A DNA stretch of 64,000 nucleotides from Pseudobdellovibrio sp. GTDB taxonomy: Bacteria; Bdellovibrionota; Bdellovibrionia; Bdellovibrionales; Bdellovibrionaceae. The notes beneath the pieces are model-generated. The model was not told the DNA's origin and did not search any database. It saw nothing but the letters and a program-made list of their open reading frames with translations. This document shows, piece by piece, positions 44,175-52,971 of this stretch. The stretch is from assembly GCA_023701385.1 (NCBI GenBank), contig JAMPXC010000003.1, positions 1 through 64,000 on the forward strand, in the 5' to 3' direction. Position numbers and translations under genes: made by a program. Each line of letters opens with the position of its first letter. Within the stretch, counting starts at the first letter, position 1.

Positions 44175-44886
44175 ATTCTCCGCGCAGAGCTAACGTGGCA
44201 TCTCTTTTTCCGCTAAATCCCGGGCGCTTAATGAATAAAAAACCATTTCTTTGAAGCGCTCTTTTTAAATTTCCCGTACAAGCGTAAGTGGCAAACACAC
44301 AATCTTTAGCGCATAACTGAGTTAAAAAGAAATCTAAAAATTCATCGGTCCATAAAGGACCATCGGTAAACTGGCTAAAAGCATCGTAAGCGATAAAATG
44401 AAATGGTTGTAAAATGGAAGTTTCGGCAGTTAATTCACCTAACTTTTTCCAATCTAACAAACGGGAATAATTTTGAATCTTGTTTTTATCGGCAGATAGC
44501 TTTTCGCAAATCAAATCGTAGGTTTTATTTTCTTTTCCATTTAACCAGGCTGTAAAAGCTTCGACTAATTCGGCTTCTTTTTCAAAACTAGTCAGATTGG
44601 CAGAAATGGCAGGATTTGCTGCCAGATTTTGTAAAACAGAAAGTTCGATATAGCCTAAACCAAGCCCTACAACGCCCACAGAGAGCTGATTTTGTTTAAG
44701 CTCTGATAACGCCTGCAAAGTATTTTTAAACGGCCCTGTGTAGATATAAAGAGTTTCAGCCGCAGCTCCGCCGGAATGATGCATAGATTCTGGCATTTTT
44801 TCGGGATGTAAAGCATTTGAACTTTTAAGCCGTAGTGTAGGACTTCCATCGGCGGTTAATTCAATGACAAAAGATTTTAAGTCCAC
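44140..44886 (-). CDS. MnmC-type tRNA methyltransferase domain protein
   Basis: The 248-residue protein is a stand-alone methyltransferase half of MnmC: SAM motif VGVVGLGLGYIELSVL, the family YDAFSQFTDGPLWTDEFLDFF, ATYACTGNLKRALQRNGF and PGFSGKRDATLA. It should methylate nm5U to mnm5U at tRNA position 34. The oxidase half of E. coli MnmC is absent. Confidence 0.85.
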   Translation of the reverse strand: MDLKSFVIELTADGSPTLRLKSSNALHPEKMPESMHHSGGAAAETLYIYTGPFKNTLQALSELKQNQLSVGVVGLGLGYIELSVLQNLAANPAISANLTSFEKEAELVEAFTAWLNGKENKTYDLICEKLSADKNKIQNYSRLLDWKKLGELTAETSILQPFHFIAYDAFSQFTDGPLWTDEFLDFFLTQLCAKDCVFATYACTGNLKRALQRNGFLFIKRPGFSGKRDATLALRGEFIALRYLFQSV

Positions 44887-44898
44887 TATAAATCCCCT

Positions 44899-45891
44899 AT
44901 GGAAAAAGGCTGGCGGGGCTTACCCTATCACAGTATTGCAGAACACTACAAAAGAATCTTCGGCGAGAAGGTTTACAAGATTCCTGTCACTGTAGTGGAT
45001 GATTGCCCGAATCGTATGGGTTTAAAAGGCATGAAAACCTGCAGCTTTTGCGACGTTTGGGGATCAGCCGCCCGCGAAGAATCTTTTCAAATGGGCTTAC
45101 GCGAACAGATTGAAAAATACCAAGTTCAAATAGGTGAAGAGTATAATTCTAAAAAATTCTTAGTTTATTTCCAGGCTTATACAAATACCTTCACAAAAGT
45201 TTCAGCTTTACGTGAAAATTTCGATACGGCTTTGTCGTACCCGTTTGTTAAAGGCTTTGTTGTCGGCACCCGTCCTGATTGTTTATCTCCGGCCGTATTA
45301 AACCTTTGGCAAGAATACTATCAAAAATCATTCGTGGCTGTAGAACTTGGGGTTCAAAGCTTTTTTGACCATCATTTAGAATTCATGCAACGGGGCCACA
45401 CAGGCACTGATTCACTTAAAGCGATTGATAAAATCGCTAACTCTACAGCGGTGGACTTAGGAATTCATTTAATCATTGGCTCTCCGAATGAAACTGAAGA
45501 AGAAATTAAGCAGCAAGCTTTAATCTGCAACGACTTACCAATCACCAATGTGAAACTTCACAACCTGCATGTTCTAACGAATACCGAACTTGCTAAGTGG
45601 TACGCCGAAGGCAAATTCACGCCGATTGAACGTGAACAGTACACTGAGCGCGTAAAACTGTTTATGTCGTACCTTCATCCGCGCATTGCGGTTCACAGAT
45701 TAGCCGCTTTTGCGTCTCGCTGGGATGAATTGATCGCGCCGAAGTGGACTTCTGATAAAATGGGAACTCATCAATACATTGTCGATCGTTTTCGTGAATC
45801 GAAAACCTACCAGGGATGCTGCCTTATCAATCAAAACGAAAATGACAACGTTTTATTTGAAAACATGCGGCTAAGAGTTGAGCGAATTTAG
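44899..45891 (+). CDS. TIGR01212 family radical SAM protein (YhcC-like)
   Basis: The 330-residue protein has the family Cys arrangement DDCPNRMGLKGMKTCSFCDVWG, YFQAYTNTF, GTRPDCLS, and ELGVQSFFDHHLEFMQRGHT. YhcC-like proteins are proposed to act on tRNA or RNA, but the reaction is not settled. Starts 12 bases from the divergent MnmC-like gene. Confidence 0.9.
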   Translation: MEKGWRGLPYHSIAEHYKRIFGEKVYKIPVTVVDDCPNRMGLKGMKTCSFCDVWGSAAREESFQMGLREQIEKYQVQIGEEYNSKKFLVYFQAYTNTFTKVSALRENFDTALSYPFVKGFVVGTRPDCLSPAVLNLWQEYYQKSFVAVELGVQSFFDHHLEFMQRGHTGTDSLKAIDKIANSTAVDLGIHLIIGSPNETEEEIKQQALICNDLPITNVKLHNLHVLTNTELAKWYAEGKFTPIEREQYTERVKLFMSYLHPRIAVHRLAAFASRWDELIAPKWTSDKMGTHQYIVDRFRESKTYQGCCLINQNENDNVLFENMRLRVERI

Positions 45892-46124
45892 ATCATTTCA
45901 GAATCTTAAATTTTATCGTTACACAAACTCCAAAAAAAAGACGAAAATTTACTATTGACACCATTTCTCGAGAGAGAAAACCTTTGAAGTTTAGTTTTAT
46001 ACAGCTTCACTTTTCGCATAGCGCATGCCCAAAAGTCCAGCAAGACCTTTAAAAATAATTTAAAAAATCGAAGAATTTTATTTGCAATCGATTCAAATTT
46101 AATTGAACCTTATTTTAAGAACAA

Positions 46125-46173
46125 ACACAGCTTATAGGATATGAGCTGGCATTCGCACCACTAGATATAGTGA
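46125..46173. promoter_or_regulatory. Tandem NrdR-box-like sites
   Basis: CCACTAGATATAGTGA (46158-46173) matches 13 of 16 positions of the NrdR consensus acaCwAtATaTwGtgt. A weaker copy, ACACAGCTTATAGGAT (46125-46140), matches 11 of 16, 33 bases upstream. Paired boxes about three helical turns apart are the hallmark of NrdR control of ribonucleotide reductase operons. Confidence 0.65.
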
Positions 46174-46213
46174 TTTGGCAGTTATGTTGAATCCATACTC
46201 GAAGGGCCTGCGA

Positions 46214-46339
46214 GTTGACCATGAACGGTCAACAAAAAATTTGATTGATACATTTTTACTAGACTAATTTAATCGTTGTTTTTCCGAGGGGGAAAAACAA
46301 AGGGTGCTTTTTACTGTCTTTCGGATGGGGATCTGAAAG
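46214..46339 (+). other. Three consecutive hairpins in the nrdA leader
   Basis: Hairpin 1: GTTGACC/GGTCAAC at 46214-46233. Hairpin 2: 10-bp perfect stem TTGTTTTTCC/GGAAAAACAA at 46276-46300. Hairpin 3: nine-base stem with one G-U pair at 46318-46339, directly before the ribosome site AGGGG (46351-46355). None has a T run, so translational rather than terminator control would fit. Confidence 0.5.
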
Positions 46340-46362
46340 ATTTAAGAACGAGGGGTATTGTC

Positions 46363-48801
46363 ATGACGACAACTAATACAATGACAGCAGGAACATCTAA
46401 CAACAGCTCATCACACATGATGAGAGTTAAAAAACGTGACGGCACTTTAGAGCCAGTTGACGTGACTAAAATCGTAGAGCGCGTAAACCGTAACGCTCAA
46501 GGTTTACAACAAATCGATCCATTACGTGTAGCTACGAAAGCAATTTCTGGCTTATACGATGGCGCTACAACTAAAGAATTAGATAATTTATGTATTCAAA
46601 CAGCTTCATTGTTAATTGGTGAAGATCCAGAATACTCTCGTTTAGCAGCTCGTTTATTATCTACATATATTGATGAAGAAGTTAAATCGCAAAAAATCGG
46701 CTCTTTCGCTGATTCAGTAGCGTTTGGCTTTAACAACGGATTATTATCTGAAGACACCTACAAATTCGTTATGGCTCACAAAGCTGAATTATGTGCCGCA
46801 ATCGAACACTACAAAACAGATCGTTTTGAGTACTTCGGATTACGTACAGTTTATGACCGTTACTTATTAAAAAACCCAACTTCACGCCAAGTTTTCGAAA
46901 CTCCTCAGTACTTCTTTATGCGTGTAGCTTGCGGTCTTTCAACTAACCCGGTTGAAGCTATTGAATTTTACAAATTAATCTCATCTCACGATTATATGCC
47001 GTCAACTCCGACGTTATTTAACTCTGGAACTATGCGCCCTCAAATGAGTTCTTGTTACTTATTAGATTCTCCAGATGATGATTTAAAAGCTATTTACCAA
47101 AAATACGCAGACATCGCTATGTTATCTAAATTTGCAGGCGGTATCGGTGTATCTTACTCACGTGTTCGTAGCCGTGGTTCCTTAATCAAAGGAACAAACG
47201 GTCACTCTAACGGTATCATCCCATGGTTAAAAACTATGGATTCATCTGTAGCGGCTGTTAACCAAGGTGGTAAACGTAAAGGTGCTGCGTGTGTGTACTT
47301 AGAGACATGGCATGCTGACGTTGAAGAATTCCTTGAGTTACGTGACAACACGGGTGATGACCAAAAACGTACTCACAACTTAAACATGGCTAACTGGGTT
47401 CCAGATTTATTCATGAAACGTGTTGAAGCTGATGCTATGTGGTCTTTATTTGACCCACGCGTGGTTCCTCACTTCGTAGACACTTATGGTCCTGAATTCG
47501 AAAAAGCTTATGCTGAAGCTGAAGAGAAAAAATTATTCGTTAAACAATTAAAAGCTCGTGATCTTTACGCTCGCATGATGAAGACATTAGCTCAAACTGG
47601 CAACGGTTGGATGACTTTCAAAGATGCTTCAAACATGAAAGCGAATCAAACTGGTAAACCTGAAAATGTGATTCACTTATCAAATCTTTGCACAGAGATT
47701 TTAGAAGTGACTTCAAACAAAGAAACAGCCGTTTGTAACTTAGGTTCTGTGAACTTAGGCCGTCACATTGTTAATGGCCAATTTGATTTCGAAAAATTAG
47801 CTAAAACTGTTCAAACAGCAGTTAAATACTTAGACCGCGTAGTTGATATCAACTTCTACCCGATCGATACAGCTAAAGATTCAAATCACAAATGGCGTCC
47901 AGTTGGTTTAGGTATCATGGGTCTTCAAGATGCTTTCTTCCAATTAAAATATGCTTTCGACTCTGAAGCGGCTCAAAAATTATCGGCTCGCATTCAAGAA
48001 GAAATCTACTTCCATGCTTTAACAGCTTCGGCTGAATTAGCTGAGAAGCACGGCGCGCACACAGCATTTGCTGATACAAAAGCAGCATCTGGTTTATTAC
48101 AATTCGACCTTTGGGGTGTAAAACCAACTGACGAAACTCGCTGGAATGCTTTAAAAGCAAAAATTAAAAAAACTGGTTTACGTAACTCATTAATGATCGC
48201 GATTGCACCAACTGCAACTATTGCATCTATCGTTGGCTGTTACGAAGCCACTGAACCACAAGTTTCTAACTTATTTAAACGTGAAACACTTTCTGGTGAA
48301 TTCATGCAAGTTAACCGTTACTTAGTAGCTGATTTAAAACAACGTGGTCTTTGGAATGAAGAATTACGTAACGAAATCAAATTAAGTGAAGGTTCGATCC
48401 AAGGCCTAGCCTCAATTCCTGCTGACGTTCAAGAACTTTACCGCACAGTTTGGGAAGTTCCAATGAAAGCGTTAATTGATATGGGTGCTGATCGTGGTGC
48501 GTTTATCGACCAATCACAATCATTAAATTTATTCTCTGAATCGCCAACGATCGGAAAATTATCTTCAATGTACATGTACGCTTGGAAACGCGGAATCAAA
48601 ACGACTTACTATTTACGCTCTCGTCCAGCGACTTCAATCGCTAAAACGACTGTGACTAAGTCTTCATCTAGCAAAACTGAAACTTCTGTAATTCCAGCAA
48701 TGGATGCGGCATCTGCAGCTCCAGCTAAAAAAGAATACACAGAATCAGAAGTGATTGCTTGTAGTTTAGAAAACCCAGAAGCATGCGAAGCGTGCCAATA
48801 G
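46363..48801 (+). CDS. nrdA: Ribonucleoside-diphosphate reductase, large subunit (class I)
   Basis: The 812-residue enzyme has an N-terminal ATP-cone (KKRDGTLEPVDVTKIVERV, about 20-105) and the redox Cys in QMSSCYLLDS. The substrate site HLSNLCTEIL, CNLGSVNLG, the paired tyrosines in GIKTTYYLRSRP and a C-terminal CEACQ pair are also present. It makes deoxyribonucleotides, with nrdB 21 bases downstream. ATG 46363 was chosen over 46276 because AGGGGT lies six bases before it and the ATP-cone follows. Confidence 0.95.
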   Translation: MTTTNTMTAGTSNNSSSHMMRVKKRDGTLEPVDVTKIVERVNRNAQGLQQIDPLRVATKAISGLYDGATTKELDNLCIQTASLLIGEDPEYSRLAARLLSTYIDEEVKSQKIGSFADSVAFGFNNGLLSEDTYKFVMAHKAELCAAIEHYKTDRFEYFGLRTVYDRYLLKNPTSRQVFETPQYFFMRVACGLSTNPVEAIEFYKLISSHDYMPSTPTLFNSGTMRPQMSSCYLLDSPDDDLKAIYQKYADIAMLSKFAGGIGVSYSRVRSRGSLIKGTNGHSNGIIPWLKTMDSSVAAVNQGGKRKGAACVYLETWHADVEEFLELRDNTGDDQKRTHNLNMANWVPDLFMKRVEADAMWSLFDPRVVPHFVDTYGPEFEKAYAEAEEKKLFVKQLKARDLYARMMKTLAQTGNGWMTFKDASNMKANQTGKPENVIHLSNLCTEILEVTSNKETAVCNLGSVNLGRHIVNGQFDFEKLAKTVQTAVKYLDRVVDINFYPIDTAKDSNHKWRPVGLGIMGLQDAFFQLKYAFDSEAAQKLSARIQEEIYFHALTASAELAEKHGAHTAFADTKAASGLLQFDLWGVKPTDETRWNALKAKIKKTGLRNSLMIAIAPTATIASIVGCYEATEPQVSNLFKRETLSGEFMQVNRYLVADLKQRGLWNEELRNEIKLSEGSIQGLASIPADVQELYRTVWEVPMKALIDMGADRGAFIDQSQSLNLFSESPTIGKLSSMYMYAWKRGIKTTYYLRSRPATSIAKTTVTKSSSSKTETSVIPAMDAASAAPAKKEYTESEVIACSLENPEACEACQ

Positions 48802-48822
48802 AGAATAGATAAGGATAATTTT

Positions 48823-49821
48823 ATGATTTTAGACCCAGGTTTTGATTTAAATTTACGCCCAATGAAATACCCGCTTTTCTACGAAATGTACAAAAACGGT
48901 ATTAAAAACACTTGGACTGTTGAAGAAGTTGATTTTTCAACTGACTTAGTTGATTTACACTCGAAAATGACAGCTTCAGAAAAGCACTTAATCCACAGAT
49001 TAGTAGCTTTCTTTGCAACTGGCGACTCTATCGTTGGTAACAACTTAGTATTAAACCTTTACAAACACATCAACTCTCCTGAAGCGCGTTTATACTTATC
49101 ACGCCAACTTTATGAAGAGGCTTTACATGTACAATTCTATCTAACTTTATTAGATAATTACATCCCACATCCGGATGAGCGTGCGAAAGCATTTGCTGCG
49201 GTTGAAAACATTCCATCTATCAAAAAGAAAGCTGAATTTGCTTTCAAATGGATTGATTCAATCAATGATTTAGATAAATTAGAGACAACTGAAGATCGTA
49301 GAAAATTCGTAATGAACCTAATCTGCTTTGCAACTTGCATCGAAGGTCTATTCTTCTTCGCAGCTTTTGCTTACGTTTACTTCTTACGTTCTAAAGGTTT
49401 ATTAGCAGGTCTTGCTTCTGGAACTAACTGGGTATTCCGTGACGAGAGCATGCACATGGCTTTTGCGATGGAAGTTATCAATACAGTTCGTAAAGAAGAT
49501 CCAGGTTTATTCAATGAACAAATGCAAGAGATGGTTGTTCAAATGTTAGAAGATGCTATCGAATGCGAGATGACTTTCGCTGAAGATCTTTTAACTCACG
49601 GTATTGCAGGCTTATCAGTCACTGATATGCGCCAGTACTTAGAGTACATCGCTGACCAACGTTTAGAGATGTTAAGCATTCCTAAACGTTACAACGCCAA
49701 AAATCCATTCTCTTTCATGGAATTACAAGACATGCAAGAACTTGCAAACTTCTTCGAGCGCCGTGTATCGGCTTATCAAATGGGAGTTTCTGGGCAAGTT
49801 GCTTTTGATGAGACTTTCTAG
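48823..49821 (+). CDS. nrdB: Ribonucleoside-diphosphate reductase, small subunit (class I)
   Basis: The 332-residue di-iron protein has iron ligands Asp (FATGDSIVGN), Glu and His in EEALHVQFY, Glu in CIEGLFFF, and Glu and His in RDESMHMAF. The radical Tyr is present (EALHVQFY), so this is a Tyr-radical enzyme. It ends FDETF, the tail that docks on NrdA. Confidence 0.95.
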   Translation: MILDPGFDLNLRPMKYPLFYEMYKNGIKNTWTVEEVDFSTDLVDLHSKMTASEKHLIHRLVAFFATGDSIVGNNLVLNLYKHINSPEARLYLSRQLYEEALHVQFYLTLLDNYIPHPDERAKAFAAVENIPSIKKKAEFAFKWIDSINDLDKLETTEDRRKFVMNLICFATCIEGLFFFAAFAYVYFLRSKGLLAGLASGTNWVFRDESMHMAFAMEVINTVRKEDPGLFNEQMQEMVVQMLEDAIECEMTFAEDLLTHGIAGLSVTDMRQYLEYIADQRLEMLSIPKRYNAKNPFSFMELQDMQELANFFERRVSAYQMGVSGQVAFDETF

Positions 49822-49888
49822 TTAGGCGACGAACACTGTTCTTATCGCCTCTTGTTTTGATCTGTCTCCGACAGACCTTATTCTAAAG

Positions 49889-49906
49889 GGAGTGCTAGCG
49901 CACTCC
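49889..49906. repeat. Hairpin after nrdB
   Basis: GGAGTGC-TAGC-GCACTCC is a perfect seven-base stem, 68 bases after the nrdB stop. A further short CTGTC...GACAG stem precedes it at 49862-49874. It may protect the 3' end or help termination. Confidence 0.5.
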
Positions 49907-49914
49907 TGATAAAT

Positions 49915-49948
49915 AAAAAAGGCTTACTGTTTTAAGTAAGCCTTTTTT
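49915..49948. terminator. Bidirectional terminator between nrdB and the large lipoprotein gene
   Basis: AAAAAAGGCTTACT (49915-49928), loop GTTTTA, then AGTAAGCCTTTTTT (49935-49948). Perfect eight-base GC-containing stem flanked by A and T runs. It serves both convergent operons. Confidence 0.92.
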
Positions 49949-49974
49949 ATTTTGAGCATTTATATTTTTAACTG

Positions 49975-51489
49975 CTATTGCACTGGGAATGTGTTGAATC
50001 TGCAAACATGATTGTAATCCTCTGTACCCGTAGCTTTTGTATCCGGAGACCAATCGCCGGCTAACTGATCTATACCTGGATCATACTGACTGTTGCCGTT
50101 ACTATCTCTGTAGTGGCGAGCTGCAAAGTAATATTGAACATTCGGTTTAAATGATTGCGTAACGCCTGCGGCATCAATATATGTGGTCGCCGATGACGAG
50201 CCCGCAAAGGTCGCTGGATCACGATCGCCATGCACAACACATGTTGAAAGTCCGCGGCAGTTTGTAAACGAATCCGCACCCACAGAAACTAAAAAACCAG
50301 AATTTGGATTTGTAATCATCCATGTTGGAGATGTATCTGATACACGCCATTCAAGGCTATAACCACGCGTATTGTAACCCGCAAGTTCAAGAGTACATGA
50401 ATTTGGAGTACCATTTCCACCGTTATTCAGAGTGCGCTTAGCTATATAAGCCGGCGACATCGTACAAGAAATGTCACCAGACATCGGACTAAGTTCATTA
50501 ATACCCGCGCCGAATTGAGTTTCATAATCTGTGGTCGTAGGGGCTGCTGTATTCTTAAACGATGTGTCTGTAGTTTGCATACGGTACGTGTAAGTCACCC
50601 CTGGCATCAGGCCAATCAATGGATCAAGAGGTTCTCCGAAGTGATAAAATTTCTCAATCGTAGTTCCATCACCTAGAGGTGGAAACGTGGGTGATTTATC
50701 AACATACACAGGCCCTGACACCACATTTGTCATAGAGCCTGAAGCAGCCCAAGTTGGGCCAGTCCATGTTGTGTAAAGCGAATATTTAATGTCGCGAAAC
50801 TTTGAAGGGTTAAAGTTAATTTCACAACGATCGCTATCTTTGTTTGGTGTGACTGAAAATGTCGGCGTTGCTAAAGCACGGTTAACGTACATGCTTGTAG
50901 CACCAGAATCAGCTGTTACACCGTCTGTTGTACGTAGCTTTAATTTTACTAAATAACGAACTTTTGGATTTGTATCATTTGACTGGTCAGTTGTTACCAG
51001 ATCACGACGAATGATACGACCCATGCGTAATTGAAAACTAAAGCGGCCGTTAAAGCATTGTGGAAACTGTGATGTTGTACCGCCAGAATCCGCTAAACCA
51101 ATACCCTGAGAAATTAATAAACATGTTGTGCCACCACGAAGTGATGTTGTTGTGATGTCTTCTTGGCAATTAACTCCGATAGAGTTATCGATGATCGGCA
51201 TTACCGCATCGTTTTCGCCTTCGTAAACCTGCACCAGAATGCGGTTAGCTTTACGGCCTAAATCTTTACAAGTTCCTGCGATTTCAACTAAATCAGAACC
51301 TTCTGGAGAAGCGAAAATTTCTCCTTCATCCGGAAGAATTGTTAAATCACCAGAGATTGTACCTGGTGTACTTGTTGAACAGTTTTCAGTGCAAGGTGTA
51401 TTTTCAGACAGAAGTGATTTGGCATTCATAGCGCCAGTACAACTGTACAAAACAAACATAGAAATTAAAGCCAATAAACGAAGAAGCAT
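49975..51489 (-). CDS. Large lipoprotein, unknown function
   Basis: The 504-residue lipoprotein has lipobox LYSC (Cys 17), then Thr/Ser-rich beta-type sequence with many cysteines in spaced pairs (TCKDLG, SCTLELAGYNTRGYSLEWRV). A late segment, FAARHYRDSNGNSQYDPG, has a calcium-type Asp/Asn-rich loop. Several segments (TYTWTG, YTYRMQTTD) recall fibronectin-III-like folds. Possibly a surface protein; no known function. Confidence 0.78.
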   Translation of the reverse strand: MLLRLLALISMFVLYSCTGAMNAKSLLSENTPCTENCSTSTPGTISGDLTILPDEGEIFASPEGSDLVEIAGTCKDLGRKANRILVQVYEGENDAVMPIIDNSIGVNCQEDITTTSLRGGTTCLLISQGIGLADSGGTTSQFPQCFNGRFSFQLRMGRIIRRDLVTTDQSNDTNPKVRYLVKLKLRTTDGVTADSGATSMYVNRALATPTFSVTPNKDSDRCEINFNPSKFRDIKYSLYTTWTGPTWAASGSMTNVVSGPVYVDKSPTFPPLGDGTTIEKFYHFGEPLDPLIGLMPGVTYTYRMQTTDTSFKNTAAPTTTDYETQFGAGINELSPMSGDISCTMSPAYIAKRTLNNGGNGTPNSCTLELAGYNTRGYSLEWRVSDTSPTWMITNPNSGFLVSVGADSFTNCRGLSTCVVHGDRDPATFAGSSSATTYIDAAGVTQSFKPNVQYYFAARHYRDSNGNSQYDPGIDQLAGDWSPDTKATGTEDYNHVCRFNTFPVQ

Positions 51490-51531
51490 ACCCTTTATTT
51501 ATCGGAAATTTTTGGAAAATTCTTAAGGGTT

Positions 51532-52479
51532 CTAAAGACTTATAAGCTTTTGGAAGCGCACTGGAAGCGCTTTTTCCATGAACTGTCTCAGATTGGTACG
51601 ATAGCTGAATAAAACGTAAGTCGAGATCATTACAAGCGAGAACGACATAAGTCCTAAAAGCACGCCAATCATCAAATGAAAAAGAACTCCTAAACACAGC
51701 CATAGAAAACGTGTGCGTTTGATTGAAACCATTACCCAAAAATAAACTTCAAAAATAATCGTAACAAAAGTTCCAATCGCGAAAAAAGTAGGAAAGTTTT
51801 TTAAAAACAATAAATCAAACGAAGTGAATTGGGGATTTACTAAAACCGTCCAAAGAGCAGTTCCATCCCACCAAGTTTGGCCCTTTAGTTTTTCAAAACC
51901 TGTATAGGCGTAAATTGTAAAAAGCTGTAATTGTAAAAGTCTGAAAAACACTGTGCTTAACTGATCTGACCAAGAGTTTTGATTATAAACGACTTTCTTT
52001 TTGCGAAAAAATCCACGCAAAGAAAAATACTCATTACAGCGAGTAAAGCTTAAGAAAAATAAAAATAACGTACCAATAACATCAGCACCGAACAGGACGG
52101 AAAAGTTTCTTTGAATAAAACCTTGAGCAATCACCCACGTTAAAATCATCAATACCCGATTTGACAAACCCACTGTGGCTAAACCTAACAGGCCGATATA
52201 AATCCAGTGCACTGTTGAAGCTAACGTGTCTGGCCAGAAAAATAATTTTAAGTACGGTTTGTAAAATTCACTAAAAACATCAAACGCATTAGCTGCAGGA
52301 ATTAAAGAATTAGGGCCATACTGATCAACATTCAGTTGGCGCCAGCAAGCGATGTAAAACATCACTCCGCAAAGTAAAAAACGAAACACACCAAGACGTT
52401 CAAAATGACCTTCGCCAAAAAGAAAATCGTTCACCAATTTTTGAAAGTTTTTAACTTGGTTTTTGGCAGCTATAAACAT
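51532..52479 (-). CDS. HTTM-domain membrane protein
   Basis: The 315-residue protein has about six membrane helices and HTTM features (RLGVFRFLLCGVMFYIACW, LFGADVIGTLFLFFLSF, QLQLFTIYAYTGFEKLKGQTWWDGTALW). HTTM relatives include vitamin K-dependent gamma-carboxylase, but bacterial members are uncharacterised. Its start overlaps the upstream small gene by 29 bp. Confidence 0.82.
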   Translation of the reverse strand: MFIAAKNQVKNFQKLVNDFLFGEGHFERLGVFRFLLCGVMFYIACWRQLNVDQYGPNSLIPAANAFDVFSEFYKPYLKLFFWPDTLASTVHWIYIGLLGLATVGLSNRVLMILTWVIAQGFIQRNFSVLFGADVIGTLFLFFLSFTRCNEYFSLRGFFRKKKVVYNQNSWSDQLSTVFFRLLQLQLFTIYAYTGFEKLKGQTWWDGTALWTVLVNPQFTSFDLLFLKNFPTFFAIGTFVTIIFEVYFWVMVSIKRTRFLWLCLGVLFHLMIGVLLGLMSFSLVMISTYVLFSYRTNLRQFMEKALPVRFQKLISL

Positions 52480-52930
52480 TTTGATTTAACTCTTCAGTGG
52501 TTAATAGATCACTATAAGGTGTATCTTTAAGAGTAATAACCTTATCTAAACTTGGAATACGATTTAAAATTAAAGCAAACTGAACCTTAGTAGATCCAGG
52601 ATTTTGTTTACAAACCCAGGGCACAAAAAACTGCGCCACACGTGTCGGATCAATAATCATAAAGCGCATCATATAATTATGACGACGCACATTCATCGCA
52701 AAGTTAGATCCATCTTTTTGTTCAGGATAGAAATACTCTTTAGGGTCTTTGCTTGGATTTCCGTAATCGTCTTCAAAATGCACAATGTAGTGAACATACA
52801 TTATGTGAGCTGGATCCGGAGAAAAGAAATTCCAAGTCGTATTTACTCCCGTAGTATTGGCTACGGGAAAATAATACTGGCCTAAATAGCGGCCTAAAAA
52901 CGAGGAGCCGTTCCCCATGACAATCATCAT
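52451..52930 (-). CDS. Membrane-anchored partner of the HTTM protein; start uncertain
   Basis: The 159-residue frame begins inside a hydrophobic segment: the same frame continues upstream as ISISRAILTGVFLYFVSM, which completes a membrane helix, but no ATG, GTG or TTG occurs before the scpB stop. The real start is probably a rare codon (ATT or ATA) near 52945-52980, or the first helix is shorter. The body has NTTWNFFSPDPAHIMYVHY and a C-terminal Cys. It overlaps the HTTM gene, so they probably form a pair. Confidence 0.65.
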   Translation of the reverse strand: MMIVMGNGSSFLGRYLGQYYFPVANTTGVNTTWNFFSPDPAHIMYVHYIVHFEDDYGNPSKDPKEYFYPEQKDGSNFAMNVRRHNYMMRFMIIDPTRVAQFFVPWVCKQNPGSTKVQFALILNRIPSLDKVITLKDTPYSDLLTTEELNQNVYSCQKPS

Positions 52931-52971
52931 AGAAACAAAATAAAGAAAGACTCCGGTTAAAATTGCACGGC

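Larger units (their letters stand above)
45892..46362 (+). other. Long untranslated leader of nrdAB
   Basis: This 471-bp stretch lacks a convincing gene (the nominal 29-codon N-terminal extension of nrdA is not protein-like). It holds two NrdR-box-like sites (46125-46140, 46158-46173) and three hairpins (46214-46233, 46276-46300, 46318-46339). It probably contains the promoter and a structured 5' leader. Confidence 0.6.
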
